A stretch of 64,000 nt of DNA, from contig NZ_ABCM01000001.1 in the NCBI RefSeq assembly GCF_000170795.1, forward strand, positions 434,001 to 498,000, in the 5' to 3' direction. How positions within the stretch are numbered: the stretch's first letter is position 1; each line of letters opens with the position of its first letter. A program made the translations under genes and the position numbers. Of the stretch, positions 7,869-15,645 are shown piece after piece. Below the pieces are notes generated by a model, which saw only the letters and a program-made list of their open reading frames with translations, did not search any database and had not been told where the DNA came from. Origin of the DNA: Pedobacter sp. BAL39 (lineage in GTDB: Bacteria > Bacteroidota > Bacteroidia > Sphingobacteriales > Sphingobacteriaceae).

Positions 7869-8957
7869 TTAATCAGTTTTGTTCAGCTCTATACTTTGAC
7901 ATTCTAATTTGCTGTTCACAATTAATGTCACATCAAATGGGATGGTCTCTGTTTGGCCGACGAGCATCACATGTTTATTCCAGTCAGAGTCGATTACGGC
8001 ATATTCCTCATCCCTGCTGGAATAATAATCTGATTTATCTACAAAATATTCAAGTTCGGTTTCAATATCGATCCTAGCATCAACCACAAATTCATCGGCA
8101 CTCAGTTTTTTTACTGTTAAATCGCGGATTTGAAAATTTTCATGATAAGCAGTGATCTCCCGATCGTCATCTGAGTAATCGCCTGGCGCAGAAAACTCAA
8201 AATTACTAAGGTTACGACCAACATATTCATTATCTAAATACTCTTCAATAATTGACTTCAATTCAAAATCCCAAAAATCATTTGCATTAAGCCGCTCCCT
8301 GAATACATCTTCCTGCACGACATATAAGTTCAATACGTTGTCGACAAACTCCTTTAGATTTCTATAGACGGCCACCGTGTCGCTCTGCAAATCCTGTTCA
8401 TCTAATTCAGCAACCAAGTCCTCGTGCAGGTTATCACCGGACATAAAATCGGTATGATTATTTGTCACAAATACCATTTCGGGGCGGGATGCTATTTCTT
8501 CGCCAGCTCCTGAGATCAAAGATTTAATATTTTCCCAAATGAGATTGTCGCGATAACCCTTTTCATTCGTATTAAAAGGTTTTGTTTTTAACATCGCTTT
8601 TTTTGCCAAGAACCGATGATCAGTCTTAGGATACGGAATTACTTTAACATCGTATTCTTCAAATAAAGACATCAATCTGTCACGGTAGTTGTTGACCAGA
8701 TCACTAATCACCTGGTCGTTCGTCGGGCTAGTTAATCCTTCCAACGCCAGTTCTTTAATCGTATCTAACTCAGATTTGATTTCTTTATGTGCCTTCTCCA
8801 TGCGTTGCCGGAATTTGTTGACGATTTCGTCTAATACAATTTCAGGGACATGCAGTGTCAACTTGCCCTCTTTCAATTCACGTAGTAAAATCAGGCTATT
8901 GGGCTTCTTAAAATTGAAGTCATCATAAATAATGTTAGTGTCTAATACAACTTTCAT
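7869..8957 (-). CDS. PIN-domain nuclease (DUF4935-like) with C-terminal beta-rich domain
   Basis: A 362-aa protein. An N-terminal PIN domain (about 1-175) keeps the four acidic positions: Asp6 in VVLDTNI, Glu44 in VLDEIVNKF, Asp137 in GYRDNLIWE and Asp170 in FVTNNHTDF. PIN domains are metal-dependent RNases. The last 100 residues are acidic and strand-rich and may sense or bind a partner. Its start overlaps the Mrr-type gene by four bases (ATGA), so the two are cotranslated. It has the length of the large defence-associated PIN proteins and is not a VapC-type toxin (about 130 aa), and no small antitoxin is next to it. Confidence 0.85.
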   Translation of the reverse strand: MKVVLDTNIIYDDFNFKKPNSLILLRELKEGKLTLHVPEIVLDEIVNKFRQRMEKAHKEIKSELDTIKELALEGLTSPTNDQVISDLVNNYRDRLMSLFEEYDVKVIPYPKTDHRFLAKKAMLKTKPFNTNEKGYRDNLIWENIKSLISGAGEEIASRPEMVFVTNNHTDFMSGDNLHEDLVAELDEQDLQSDTVAVYRNLKEFVDNVLNLYVVQEDVFRERLNANDFWDFELKSIIEEYLDNEYVGRNLSNFEFSAPGDYSDDDREITAYHENFQIRDLTVKKLSADEFVVDARIDIETELEYFVDKSDYYSSRDEEYAVIDSDWNKHVMLVGQTETIPFDVTLIVNSKLECQSIELNKTD

Positions 8958-9850
8958 GGTTGAGGCTTGTTGATGGCAATTTTAACAGCAAATTGTTTAC
9001 CGGTTCTTCTCAGCGTTATTTGAATATGTCCTACATCGTCAATTTCGTGTTGCATGGCGAAAGCAAATTCATCGAGTTGTTCAATCGTGGAACTCATCAA
9101 CCTAAGATGAAGCCAATCACGATCCTGGGAAAGAAATACATCATTTAGATTGATCGGATATTTTTCGTTTTCATATTTAACAATTTCAGGCCAAAGGAAA
9201 TCAAAATCAAATGGTTCAAAGTCAATAGGTAGATCATCTTCGTCGTAATCACTTGATTGATAAGCCATCATCAGAAATACCAGCTCTTCTTTAGCGAATT
9301 TGGCCGGATCGACAATCTCCGCCAACCTGGCAAGTGTTTTTACTTCAGGCAGTGCTTTTTGAAAAAGCCATTGCCGAACCAAATTCTTAACCCACGCTAC
9401 AGTATCATCCGCAAAGTATTTTACAATCAAATCAGGAAACGCTAATAACCTTAACTTGATTTTTTTTCCGTCAATAACATGTATTTTAAAACTGGCCATT
9501 TCCTGGGTTTTGTTAAGATAATCCCAAGTGTCTTTCGTCGGATGGGTATTCGTTATTAAAACAAAATGTTTTACACGATGCGCCGTTGCCCAACCGATCT
9601 TGCTCACTAGTTCATCCATAGGAACACCGCCTGTGTAAAATTTGCACTCAAAAAACCATTTTTCCGTGTAAGAGCCCAATAAGGGATTAATTACCGTGGA
9701 CAAGCCTTCGATATCCCTTCCACCATCTGCACTGCCCTGATGCCAGATCATGTCGTGATACTGGTATTTCATTAGGAGGTCGAAGCATAGTTCCTCAAAT
9801 TGACGCCAATCAATACGATCAAAATTAATATCGCTTTCTTCGAAATTCAT
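8954..9850 (-). CDS. Mrr-like PD-(D/E)xK restriction endonuclease
   Basis: A 298-aa protein whose first 130 residues match the Mrr catalytic fold: FEELCFDLL, then QGSADGGRDIEG with Asp46, then FFECKFY with Glu68 and Lys70, and a following helix and strand (ATAHRVKHFVLITNTHP). Mrr-type nucleases cut DNA that is modified or otherwise marked as foreign. The C-terminal half (about 150-298) has no domain I recognise and may be the specificity part. It lies 56 bp after the 672-aa GGCT-nuclease gene and overlaps the PIN gene, forming one three-nuclease transcript. Confidence 0.87.
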   Translation of the reverse strand: MNFEESDINFDRIDWRQFEELCFDLLMKYQYHDMIWHQGSADGGRDIEGLSTVINPLLGSYTEKWFFECKFYTGGVPMDELVSKIGWATAHRVKHFVLITNTHPTKDTWDYLNKTQEMASFKIHVIDGKKIKLRLLAFPDLIVKYFADDTVAWVKNLVRQWLFQKALPEVKTLARLAEIVDPAKFAKEELVFLMMAYQSSDYDEDDLPIDFEPFDFDFLWPEIVKYENEKYPINLNDVFLSQDRDWLHLRLMSSTIEQLDEFAFAMQHEIDDVGHIQITLRRTGKQFAVKIAINKPQP

Positions 9851-9906
9851 TAACTACGGCCTTTAGTAAATTTTAAATATAGTAATTCTTGTTGCTACAC
9901 ATTTGA

Positions 9907-11925
9907 TCAAATAGCTGCATCCGGTGCTTCGGGATCGTTTTTGTCTAGAAAATAGCTTTGTGTATACGCTGTGTAAGACGGTAAAATATGCTCAAAGAAC
10001 ATTTTGCCGAAAAGGCCGGTGCTGACAATAGATTCCAAATTAGTTCCTTTGTGTTTGATGCGGATGGCTCGGTTTTGATAGATAAAGACGCCGTGATCTT
10101 TTTCGCCTTCAACGACTTTCATGGTTTCTTTTTTCGAGAGCCATTCCGCTTGCATTTCAAAGGCTTCAAATAACTTTAGGTACTTCTCTATTTCCAGCAT
10201 AAAGAATAACTTGACACGGCCAAAGATGATATCAAATAAAAAAACTCTTGGGAATGGTAGAAAAAACAATGGTTTGTGCAATGACTTAATAATGGAAAGG
10301 AAATCCACAATGATATAGTTGCCTCCATGCTGATCGCCCATAGATTTTAACAGTAGAGGACCTAACCGACGAAACGGGCCTTCGTAAAGTGCAATGTGTA
10401 AACAACGCTCAATAACATCATAGGCCCACATGTTACGGGCCTGTAATTGTGCATATAAGCCATGTAGCCGGTCATGAAAATAAGGCGTTTCTTCTTTGGG
10501 CGTAATAATTTTTACAGGCTTTCCAGATGATGGGTCTGTACCCTTGTCCGTATTCAATATCTCCATCAACGAAAACATCCCACTAAATTGCTTCATGTTC
10601 CGGTCTAATTGCTGGATCGTCTTTTTATCATGTTTAATATCTTTGAAGATTTCCTCCATGGATTTGTCGGACTTTAGCACATCATCCATTACCTGAATTA
10701 TCTCGTGATTTTTACGCCCTTGTTTAACCTCTATAAAATGTAATGCGTCTTTGCCGTCGGTCATCAGGATATCTCCAACTTGAATATAAGCTGACAGGTC
10801 AGTGATCAGCGCAAAAGCCAAAGGATCTTTGTTCAGTTCGTTTGCAGCACTAATGACCGATTCAATATTAGATTTAAGTAACCGCTTTTCGCCCTTCACG
10901 CCTTGATAGAGCCTTCTGGCAATATATAATTGTCCTTTGATCTGCTGCCAAACAATGGTATCTATCAAATGGCGTAATACCGCCTCCTTATGGTGTATTA
11001 GATCCAGGAGGCTTTCGATTTCGTCCACCCTTGTTTTTTCCTTTTTTCGGTTGAGCGGTGTTATTTCAGCTTGTAATTGATCTTTCTCAGTTTCAAAACC
11101 GAGCAACATGTTAACAATTTTAGTTTGCGCCAGTTTGAAACCTTCATGAACGTTGGTGATGAAAGTTTCCTTGTTTTTTTGAATTAATGCCTGAAATTCC
11201 TCGTAGGTCTTACCTTTGGTATCGGTGGTTTTATTCATCCCATAAGCCAAAATTAAATCCGTTAATTCAACGACCTCTTTTTCAAATTCGCTTAGTGCTG
11301 CGGCACGTGCCAAATGCGCTGGACGCAAGGCGTCCAGCTTTTCAATAGCGGCCTCTAAACTTTCCGTTTCCGTGTGTTTGAGAATTTCTTGTTCATAGGC
11401 CTCAGAAATTAGTGTCTTGATGCCATTTCGCTTCGCGTCCAGCAAATATCGCACACCATCCATCTGCCTTTCCCCAGCTTCCTGCAAAATGGATTGCACA
11501 GCCAAGCCAGCTAAAATGCCCGGAGAGTTCAAGCCAATATTAGAAGGAATCGAGGTATAAATTACCTGGTCAACGCCCTCAAAATTATCTATTCGGATGA
11601 CGGTAACTGAGTTTTTTCCAGGCTCCTTATTCCTCGGGTATGGTTTAACATTGGTTTTTTGCCGAGTTTCTCGCCGCCATAACATATCCTCAGCTTGGGT
11701 CAAGGAAATACTGCATTCTAGCACCAGAATTTGCGCTTTGACTTTGGCTCCACCTTCTTTCACAGGAATAAGTGTGGGAGCATCATTTCTAGTGCTACTT
11801 AACCTAGCATACTCGATAGCGAATGGCGTAACGCAAGCTATCCGGTCAATTATAAGCGGTTCAATTTCTTTGCCTGGGTCATTAATCAAAGACCCATAGG
11901 CCAGTATTCCAATTTTTGGACTCAT
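9907..11925 (-). CDS. Fusion of a GGCT-like domain and a PD-(D/E)xK nuclease-like domain
   Basis: A 672-aa protein. The N-terminus (about 1-160) resembles the gamma-glutamylcyclotransferase/AIG2 fold, with the substrate-loop motif GILAYGSLIND at the first strand and an acidic residue in LWRRETRQ that could be the catalytic Glu. A helical middle (about 170-360) is followed by GDILMTDGKDALHFIEVKQG, where Asp385, Glu399 and Lys401 match a PD-(D/E)xK active site. A helical C-terminal domain of about 230 residues ends the protein. The combination suggests a nuclease coupled to a small-molecule-acting domain. It leads the Mrr and PIN genes and its start overlaps the 85-aa ORF stop by four bases. 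Confidence 0.7.
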   Translation of the reverse strand: MSPKIGILAYGSLINDPGKEIEPLIIDRIACVTPFAIEYARLSSTRNDAPTLIPVKEGGAKVKAQILVLECSISLTQAEDMLWRRETRQKTNVKPYPRNKEPGKNSVTVIRIDNFEGVDQVIYTSIPSNIGLNSPGILAGLAVQSILQEAGERQMDGVRYLLDAKRNGIKTLISEAYEQEILKHTETESLEAAIEKLDALRPAHLARAAALSEFEKEVVELTDLILAYGMNKTTDTKGKTYEEFQALIQKNKETFITNVHEGFKLAQTKIVNMLLGFETEKDQLQAEITPLNRKKEKTRVDEIESLLDLIHHKEAVLRHLIDTIVWQQIKGQLYIARRLYQGVKGEKRLLKSNIESVISAANELNKDPLAFALITDLSAYIQVGDILMTDGKDALHFIEVKQGRKNHEIIQVMDDVLKSDKSMEEIFKDIKHDKKTIQQLDRNMKQFSGMFSLMEILNTDKGTDPSSGKPVKIITPKEETPYFHDRLHGLYAQLQARNMWAYDVIERCLHIALYEGPFRRLGPLLLKSMGDQHGGNYIIVDFLSIIKSLHKPLFFLPFPRVFLFDIIFGRVKLFFMLEIEKYLKLFEAFEMQAEWLSKKETMKVVEGEKDHGVFIYQNRAIRIKHKGTNLESIVSTGLFGKMFFEHILPSYTAYTQSYFLDKNDPEAPDAAI

Positions 11926-12179
11926 GAACTGTGATAGTTATGGTTTATAATCAAATATAACGAATGGAATCCGTGAAAACCTGAATGGCGAATGGCTTTT
12001 GCTTTTACAACACCTTCTTTTTTTAGGTTGACAATGGTACTAATATCTATAATCGAATTATTTATAAAGCTATAATGTTCGTTCAAAGGCCAGGTCTTTT
12101 TCTCAGATCTCATAGCCTGATATTTTAAACGAATTTCTGATATGGTAATCAGGCCCCTAAATAAAGGATAACTGAACAT
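11922..12179 (-). CDS. Small hypothetical protein (85 aa) coupled to the GGCT-nuclease gene
   Basis: No family recognised. The basic, soluble 85-aa product ends in a His/Asn-rich tail. Its stop overlaps the next start by four bases (ATGA), the same coupling used throughout the island, which is the main support for it being real. A later in-frame ATG (about residue 23) could be the true start. As first gene of the nuclease module it could be a regulator, an immunity partner or a leader peptide. Confidence 0.5.
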   Translation of the reverse strand: MFSYPLFRGLITISEIRLKYQAMRSEKKTWPLNEHYSFINNSIIDISTIVNLKKEGVVKAKAIRHSGFHGFHSLYLIINHNYHSS

Positions 12180-12354
12180 TATCGTTGAGTCCTAATACTT
12201 TTTTACTGATATCTCAAACTATGGTTGACGGTGATAAGCTGATACTCATTAAAAATTGAAGATAATTTCGAAATGAGCTTCAGACGGTGTAGAAGATAGA
12301 AGTTAAAGATTCTAAGTCTTCTACTCGAGCGGGTATGCAGACTAAACTACATCA

Positions 12355-12386
12355 ATAAAAAGGGCTGTGCCAAAAGACAGCAGCCC
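12355..12386 (-). terminator. Rho-independent terminator after the DUF6266 cassette
   Basis: Read leftward, GGGCTG (12386-12381) pairs with CAGCCC (12367-12362) across a 13-base loop, and the stem is followed at once by TTTTTATT. It lies 10 bp past the stop of the gene ending at 12397 and separates the DUF6266 cassette from the defence island, which must therefore have its own promoter between about 12180 and 12355. Confidence 0.75.
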
Positions 12387-12396
12387 GGTCCCCCGT

Positions 12397-13071
12397 TTAA
12401 ATATCCCTATCCTTACAAAACGCTCCCAGATACGTTGTTCCAGAAACATAATTACCACATTTACTCACGAAAAATGCCCAACCTTCAATCCTATGATGGT
12501 CAGCCGCCCCTTCCACATAAAAATCCAGCATTTGGTTACCTCTAATATAGCCGGCATTTTCCATCACATAGAACCTCTGTTGGTAAACATTAAATAGCAA
12601 CATCACCAATCGATCTGCATCTTTTTCCAGGCCTGTCGCTCCATCACCACTGGGATCCCAGGTTAACCTAAATCCTTCCCAGGGTTCATTACAAATAACA
12701 GGATTTGGCAAGCCTTCCATATAAACCCCATTCAAAGAATGAGTTAATGAAAGCGCAGAAAAATCGAAATACAAGTCCGGATAATCCCCTTTGATACATC
12801 CCAAATTCTTTTTCTTCACCTTAGTCTCTGCCGAATGATATTTCGACCCATTATGTTTACAGCCTATTCTTACAACGTCCTTGATTTCATCTGAGCAGTA
12901 CTTGTGAAGAGAATTAACTATCTGGTGTTTCTTTTTCACCGGCGCACCCGGCACCTCTTCAATCTCGCCAAGTTCATTTTTAGTATAACATTTATGCCCG
13001 TAATAAAACTGTTCTCCTATAGCAATTTCATCGAAGACATAAGCAATCCGTTTTTTGATTTCGTTCATCAT
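12397..13071 (-). CDS. DUF6266-like protein, divergent
   Basis: With the start at 13071 (MMNEIKKR) the product has 224 aa; an earlier in-frame start would overlap the preceding gene by 56 bp. The C-terminal part resembles the end of DUF6266 proteins: a strand such as VMLLFNVYQQRFYVMENAGY, then EGWAFFVSKCGNYVSGTTYL, corresponding to the final FVSDDGKxVSxTVYLG of the 218-aa homologue at 14532. The N-terminal half is unusual and Lys/Cys-rich. The function of DUF6266 is unknown. It is the last gene of the cassette, 20 bp after the membrane-anchored 171-aa gene. Confidence 0.6.
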   Translation of the reverse strand: MMNEIKKRIAYVFDEIAIGEQFYYGHKCYTKNELGEIEEVPGAPVKKKHQIVNSLHKYCSDEIKDVVRIGCKHNGSKYHSAETKVKKKNLGCIKGDYPDLYFDFSALSLTHSLNGVYMEGLPNPVICNEPWEGFRLTWDPSGDGATGLEKDADRLVMLLFNVYQQRFYVMENAGYIRGNQMLDFYVEGAADHHRIEGWAFFVSKCGNYVSGTTYLGAFCKDRDI

Positions 13072-13090
13072 TAGAATAAAATTTAAAGCA

Positions 13091-13606
13091 TTAACTTTTC
13101 CGTTTAATTTTCCGGTACAGCCAGAACAGCAGGACGAGGATACCAAGCACCACCATCAGCAGTAACTTCCAGGAAACAGATGTAATTTTTTGTTTGTGGC
13201 TTTGCTCCTCGGCTAACTTTTGTTGGTTACGGGTTGTCAATTCCTCTTGCACTTTCAACTTTTCGTCGCCTTTCATCCTGGCCGTAGCAGTCCTTAGGGA
13301 AGAAGCAGTTCCTTTAATATCAATCCTATCTGCTTCTCCCCTAAAGCCACTATCCTGGCTAAAGCTGAACCGGCCTTTTGGCCATAAGGTGACCTGGTAT
13401 TGCTGGTTACCTGAGTCTTTCCGGTAGGAGAAAAAATCAATATTCCTTTCCCGGTCAAAATCTGAGGACAATACATACTCAGAAGAGGACTTGGAATTAC
13501 TCCGATTCAGGCTCTTATCTGTAGATACATTTTTGAGCAGGTTACAGCTGTAAATGAGCAAAACGATCAGTAGAAGTACAGTTAGCAGTAACTTGAAAGC
13601 CCTCAT
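13091..13606 (-). CDS. Putative lipoprotein/membrane-anchored protein with two hydrophobic ends
   Basis: A 171-aa product. The first 20 residues are a strongly hydrophobic segment ending in a possible lipobox (LLIYSC, Cys21). A polar central region follows with a charged helix (about 105-140, coiled-coil-like), then a second membrane segment near 147-163 and a basic tail (RKIKRKS). The start overlaps the hydrolase stop by four bases. It could be an envelope-spanning partner (spanin-like or an anchor) of the cell-wall hydrolase, by position only. Confidence 0.65.
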   Translation of the reverse strand: MRAFKLLLTVLLLIVLLIYSCNLLKNVSTDKSLNRSNSKSSSEYVLSSDFDRERNIDFFSYRKDSGNQQYQVTLWPKGRFSFSQDSGFRGEADRIDIKGTASSLRTATARMKGDEKLKVQEELTTRNQQKLAEEQSHKQKITSVSWKLLLMVVLGILVLLFWLYRKIKRKS

Positions 13607-14151
13607 GGTAACCTCCTCTCTCCATCCGTCCAGTCCGCAAACTGTTTAATTGTTCTCGCATGCCGTCGTCTGACATAGACCCCATCCCCGTCCCTGCTGC
13701 CATTATCATTTGTATTACCTTCCACGCTTACGATCCAGTCCCCATCCTGCCTGACCACAATTCCCACATGCGCAATCCTCTTTAATTCCGAGAAGTAAAT
13801 CCCAATCAGGTTGGCGGGCAAAGCAGAGCGGGCCAATCTTGAAGAGGGAAACAGATCTGGCGACCAGCCCGATCTTGGTTTAGCAAAACCTGCCTGGCCA
13901 AACACCCATGAGACATAAGCTGCGCACCAGGGCTGCCCTCCCTTTAACGATACATATCGAAGGTATTCCTCTACACGGATACCACGGTTGGAATACCCTG
14001 TTTCCTTCACGCCGACTTCGGCTGTTGCAATGCGCACTATTTTTTGCCTGACATTTTGATTGGACTGCCTTAGCAGATGGCGATCAGGCACAGCAGGCTT
14101 GAAAGCAGTAGCAAGGAAAATGAAGCAAAGTAGAAAACGTATTGTTGCCAT
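13603..14151 (-). CDS. CHAP/NlpC-P60-type cell-wall hydrolase, secreted
   Basis: From the ATG at 14151 the protein has 182 aa and starts with a signal-peptide-like stretch (MATIRFLLCFIFLATAF). The domain shows the cysteine-peptidase pattern of CHAP proteins: IATAEVGVKETG, catalytic Cys76 in QPWCAAYVSWVF, His128 in IAHVGIVV and a polar residue in VEGNTND (Glu144/Asn146). Such enzymes cleave peptidoglycan cross-links. A longer in-frame start exists at 14238, but 14151 gives a normal export signal. It overlaps the preceding 3-TM gene by 82 bp in another frame. Confidence 0.8.
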   Translation of the reverse strand: MATIRFLLCFIFLATAFKPAVPDRHLLRQSNQNVRQKIVRIATAEVGVKETGYSNRGIRVEEYLRYVSLKGGQPWCAAYVSWVFGQAGFAKPRSGWSPDLFPSSRLARSALPANLIGIYFSELKRIAHVGIVVRQDGDWIVSVEGNTNDNGSRDGDGVYVRRRHARTIKQFADWTDGERRLP

Positions 14152-14459
14152 GTTTTTAAAAGATTGAATTGTGAAACCATATATTCCACTGACGGTAGCG
14201 CTACCGCCAGCACAAAGCGCTGAAAAATCCACCAGCACAAACCCAGTATCAGCAGAAAAGCCATGATGCTCAGCAGGATCAAAAGCCAGATGCTCTGATC
14301 AATGGATCCCGCAGCAACATCTGCTTTCCGCAGGAAACCAGGTGCGCAACACCACAGCAACAGGAGTATCAGGAACAGTAACAAAGGCTCTGCTTTAGTC
14401 AGCAGTTCAGGAAAATTTGGCGTAGGGAATTCCTTAAACCCTAATTTTTTAGTGTTCAT
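14070..14459 (-). CDS. Small three-TM membrane protein (129 aa)
   Basis: About three hydrophobic segments (near 26-42, 55-80 and 108-128) with few charged residues between, preceded by a 20-residue cytoplasmic-looking start. No family recognised. It overlaps the exported hydrolase by 82 bp, a genuine two-frame overlap if both starts are right. A holin- or anchor-like role with the CHAP enzyme and the lipoprotein is conceivable from size and neighbourhood. Confidence 0.65.
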   Translation of the reverse strand: MNTKKLGFKEFPTPNFPELLTKAEPLLLFLILLLLWCCAPGFLRKADVAAGSIDQSIWLLILLSIMAFLLILGLCWWIFQRFVLAVALPSVEYMVSQFNLLKTWQQYVFYFASFSLLLLSSLLCLIAIC

Positions 14460-14498
14460 AATGAAATGTTAAAGATTTGAAATGGTTGTTTTCAGATA

Positions 14499-14525
14499 CC
14501 CGGCAGCGCTGAACACGCTGCCGGG
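14499..14525 (-). terminator. Strong hairpin between DUF6266 gene and membrane gene
   Basis: A perfect 10-bp GC-rich stem (CCCGGCAGCG and complement) with a 7-base loop lies 7 bp after the stop of the DUF6266 gene at 14532. No T-run follows, so it may act as a partial terminator or mRNA-stabilising 3' hairpin rather than a full stop. Confidence 0.6.
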
Positions 14526-14531
14526 AAATCT

Positions 14532-15188
14532 TTAGGCGTCGATCGTCTGGATCGAGCCAAGGTAAACTGTTGGAGAAACGATCTTACCGTCATCGGAGAC
14601 AAAGTATCCCCAGCCATGCACTGGCGCGGCAGCAAACTGACGCGATGAAGTAAAAGTCATTGTCTTATCGGTACGGGCTGGTGTAAGCGCAGTACCCATA
14701 ATGACGTCTTTTGCCTCGCTGTAGAAAACGACAGTCAGCTTATCTGTTGCTTTCGTTTCCGGCCGGAAGTTCTCCGTATCCCAGTCGATCTTGATCTTAT
14801 GCATCGGTAATGCAGTCAGCACCGGGTTTAGCAGCTCATCAATTCCGTCCGAGTTGGGATCTGTGAGCAGCACATTTGGATAATTGATCTCGTAAAGTGG
14901 GTAGACACCTGATACCGCCTTTTCAAGATGATACTTTACAGCTACGTTCATTGGTGTAACTCCCATGGTATAGCTCTGGAACACACGCTTGATGTAGCTG
15001 GATAGTTTACCCAGGAAATCGGTTACCAGCCCAAACTTTGCGTGCTGATCCAACTGCTTTGCGGTTGGTGGTTTGTTGGAGGGAGCAGGCAGGGTCTTGA
15101 TGACTTGTATGCCTCTCCATACGGATCCCATTGCTGGCCCTAGTTTTCCACTAAAGGGTCCGAGATATCCATTTCTGTTAGTTGCCAT
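14532..15188 (-). CDS. DUF6266 family protein
   Basis: A 218-aa product that fits the family well: an N-terminal GYLGPFSGKLGPAMGSVWRG glycine-rich signature, a conserved helix KFGLVTDFLGKLSSYIKRVF, MNVAVKYHLEKAVSGVYPLY in the middle, and a C-terminal strand with GYFVSDDGKIVSPTVYLGS. No signal peptide is present. DUF6266 genes occur in multiple copies in Pedobacter-like genomes and their function is unknown; length and glycine signature suggest a structural or self-assembling protein. It has its own upstream region of 176 bp with repeated TTTTACCG sites. Confidence 0.85.
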   Translation of the reverse strand: MATNRNGYLGPFSGKLGPAMGSVWRGIQVIKTLPAPSNKPPTAKQLDQHAKFGLVTDFLGKLSSYIKRVFQSYTMGVTPMNVAVKYHLEKAVSGVYPLYEINYPNVLLTDPNSDGIDELLNPVLTALPMHKIKIDWDTENFRPETKATDKLTVVFYSEAKDVIMGTALTPARTDKTMTFTSSRQFAAAPVHGWGYFVSDDGKIVSPTVYLGSIQTIDA

Positions 15189-15317
15189 AATTGTTAAAAT
15201 TTAATTGTTAAACATTTTGTTATTTCGAGCTTTCCACCTCCGGATGTTTCCGGCTCGTTGAAACGAAAGTAGAACGTTAAATCATAACTTCCTAACGTAC
15301 AGCACCATATTGCCGGA

Positions 15318-15356
15318 TTTTACCGGTTTTTACCGACCAGTTACTGGCTTTTACCG
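15318..15356. promoter_or_regulatory. Three direct TTTTACCG repeats upstream of the DUF6266 gene
   Basis: TTTTACCG occurs at 15318-15325, 15328-15335 and 15349-15356, with starts 10 and 21 bp apart, near one and two helical turns. They lie between the HTH gene's stop (15365) and the DUF6266 start (15188), an arrangement suited to a regulator binding one face of the DNA. The HTH protein next door is an obvious candidate. Confidence 0.45.
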
Positions 15357-15364
15357 AACTCGGG

Positions 15365-15640
15365 TCAGGCTTTTCGCCCTTTATTGTTGACCAGCATCAT
15401 CACGTCTGATTCCAGGTAATAGTTCGCACCTCCGATTTTCCTGAAGGCAATCCATCCTCTGACGCCCCAGTTGTATAGGGTCTTCTCAGATTTTTTCAGC
15501 AGGTAGCTGGCTTCTGAGGTGGAAAGGTATTTATCAGGATTGGGGAACACAGTAAGTCCTACATGCTCCAGAATTTGGGTATTGCGTTCCAGGAGTTCTT
15601 TGAGGAATTCCAGTACTTCTAATATTCTTCTTAAATACAT
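15365..15640 (-). CDS. Excisionase/MerR-like helix-turn-helix protein (91 aa)
   Basis: The C-terminal 55 residues form an HTH_17-type domain (YLSTSEASYLLKKSEKTLYN, then WGVRGWIAFRKIGGANYYLESDV), typical of small DNA-binding proteins on Bacteroidota elements. The N-terminal 35 residues are helical (RRILEVLEFLKELLERN) and may dimerise. It starts 5 bp after the stop of the 216-aa DUF6266 gene, so they are cotranscribed. Confidence 0.8.
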   Translation of the reverse strand: MYLRRILEVLEFLKELLERNTQILEHVGLTVFPNPDKYLSTSEASYLLKKSEKTLYNWGVRGWIAFRKIGGANYYLESDVMMLVNNKGRKA

Positions 15641-15645
15641 AATGC

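Noticed and set aside
7869..8957. VapC-type toxin of a toxin-antitoxin pair
   Set aside because: The protein is far larger than VapC, has an extra C-terminal domain, and no small antitoxin is adjacent.
10121..11899. Several rightward open frames inside the GGCT-nuclease gene
   Set aside because: They are antisense shadows of a long, motif-bearing frame and show no domain of their own.
13072..13146. Longer start of the DUF6266-like gene
   Set aside because: It would overlap the end of the membrane-anchored gene; the ATG at 13071 gives a compact fit.
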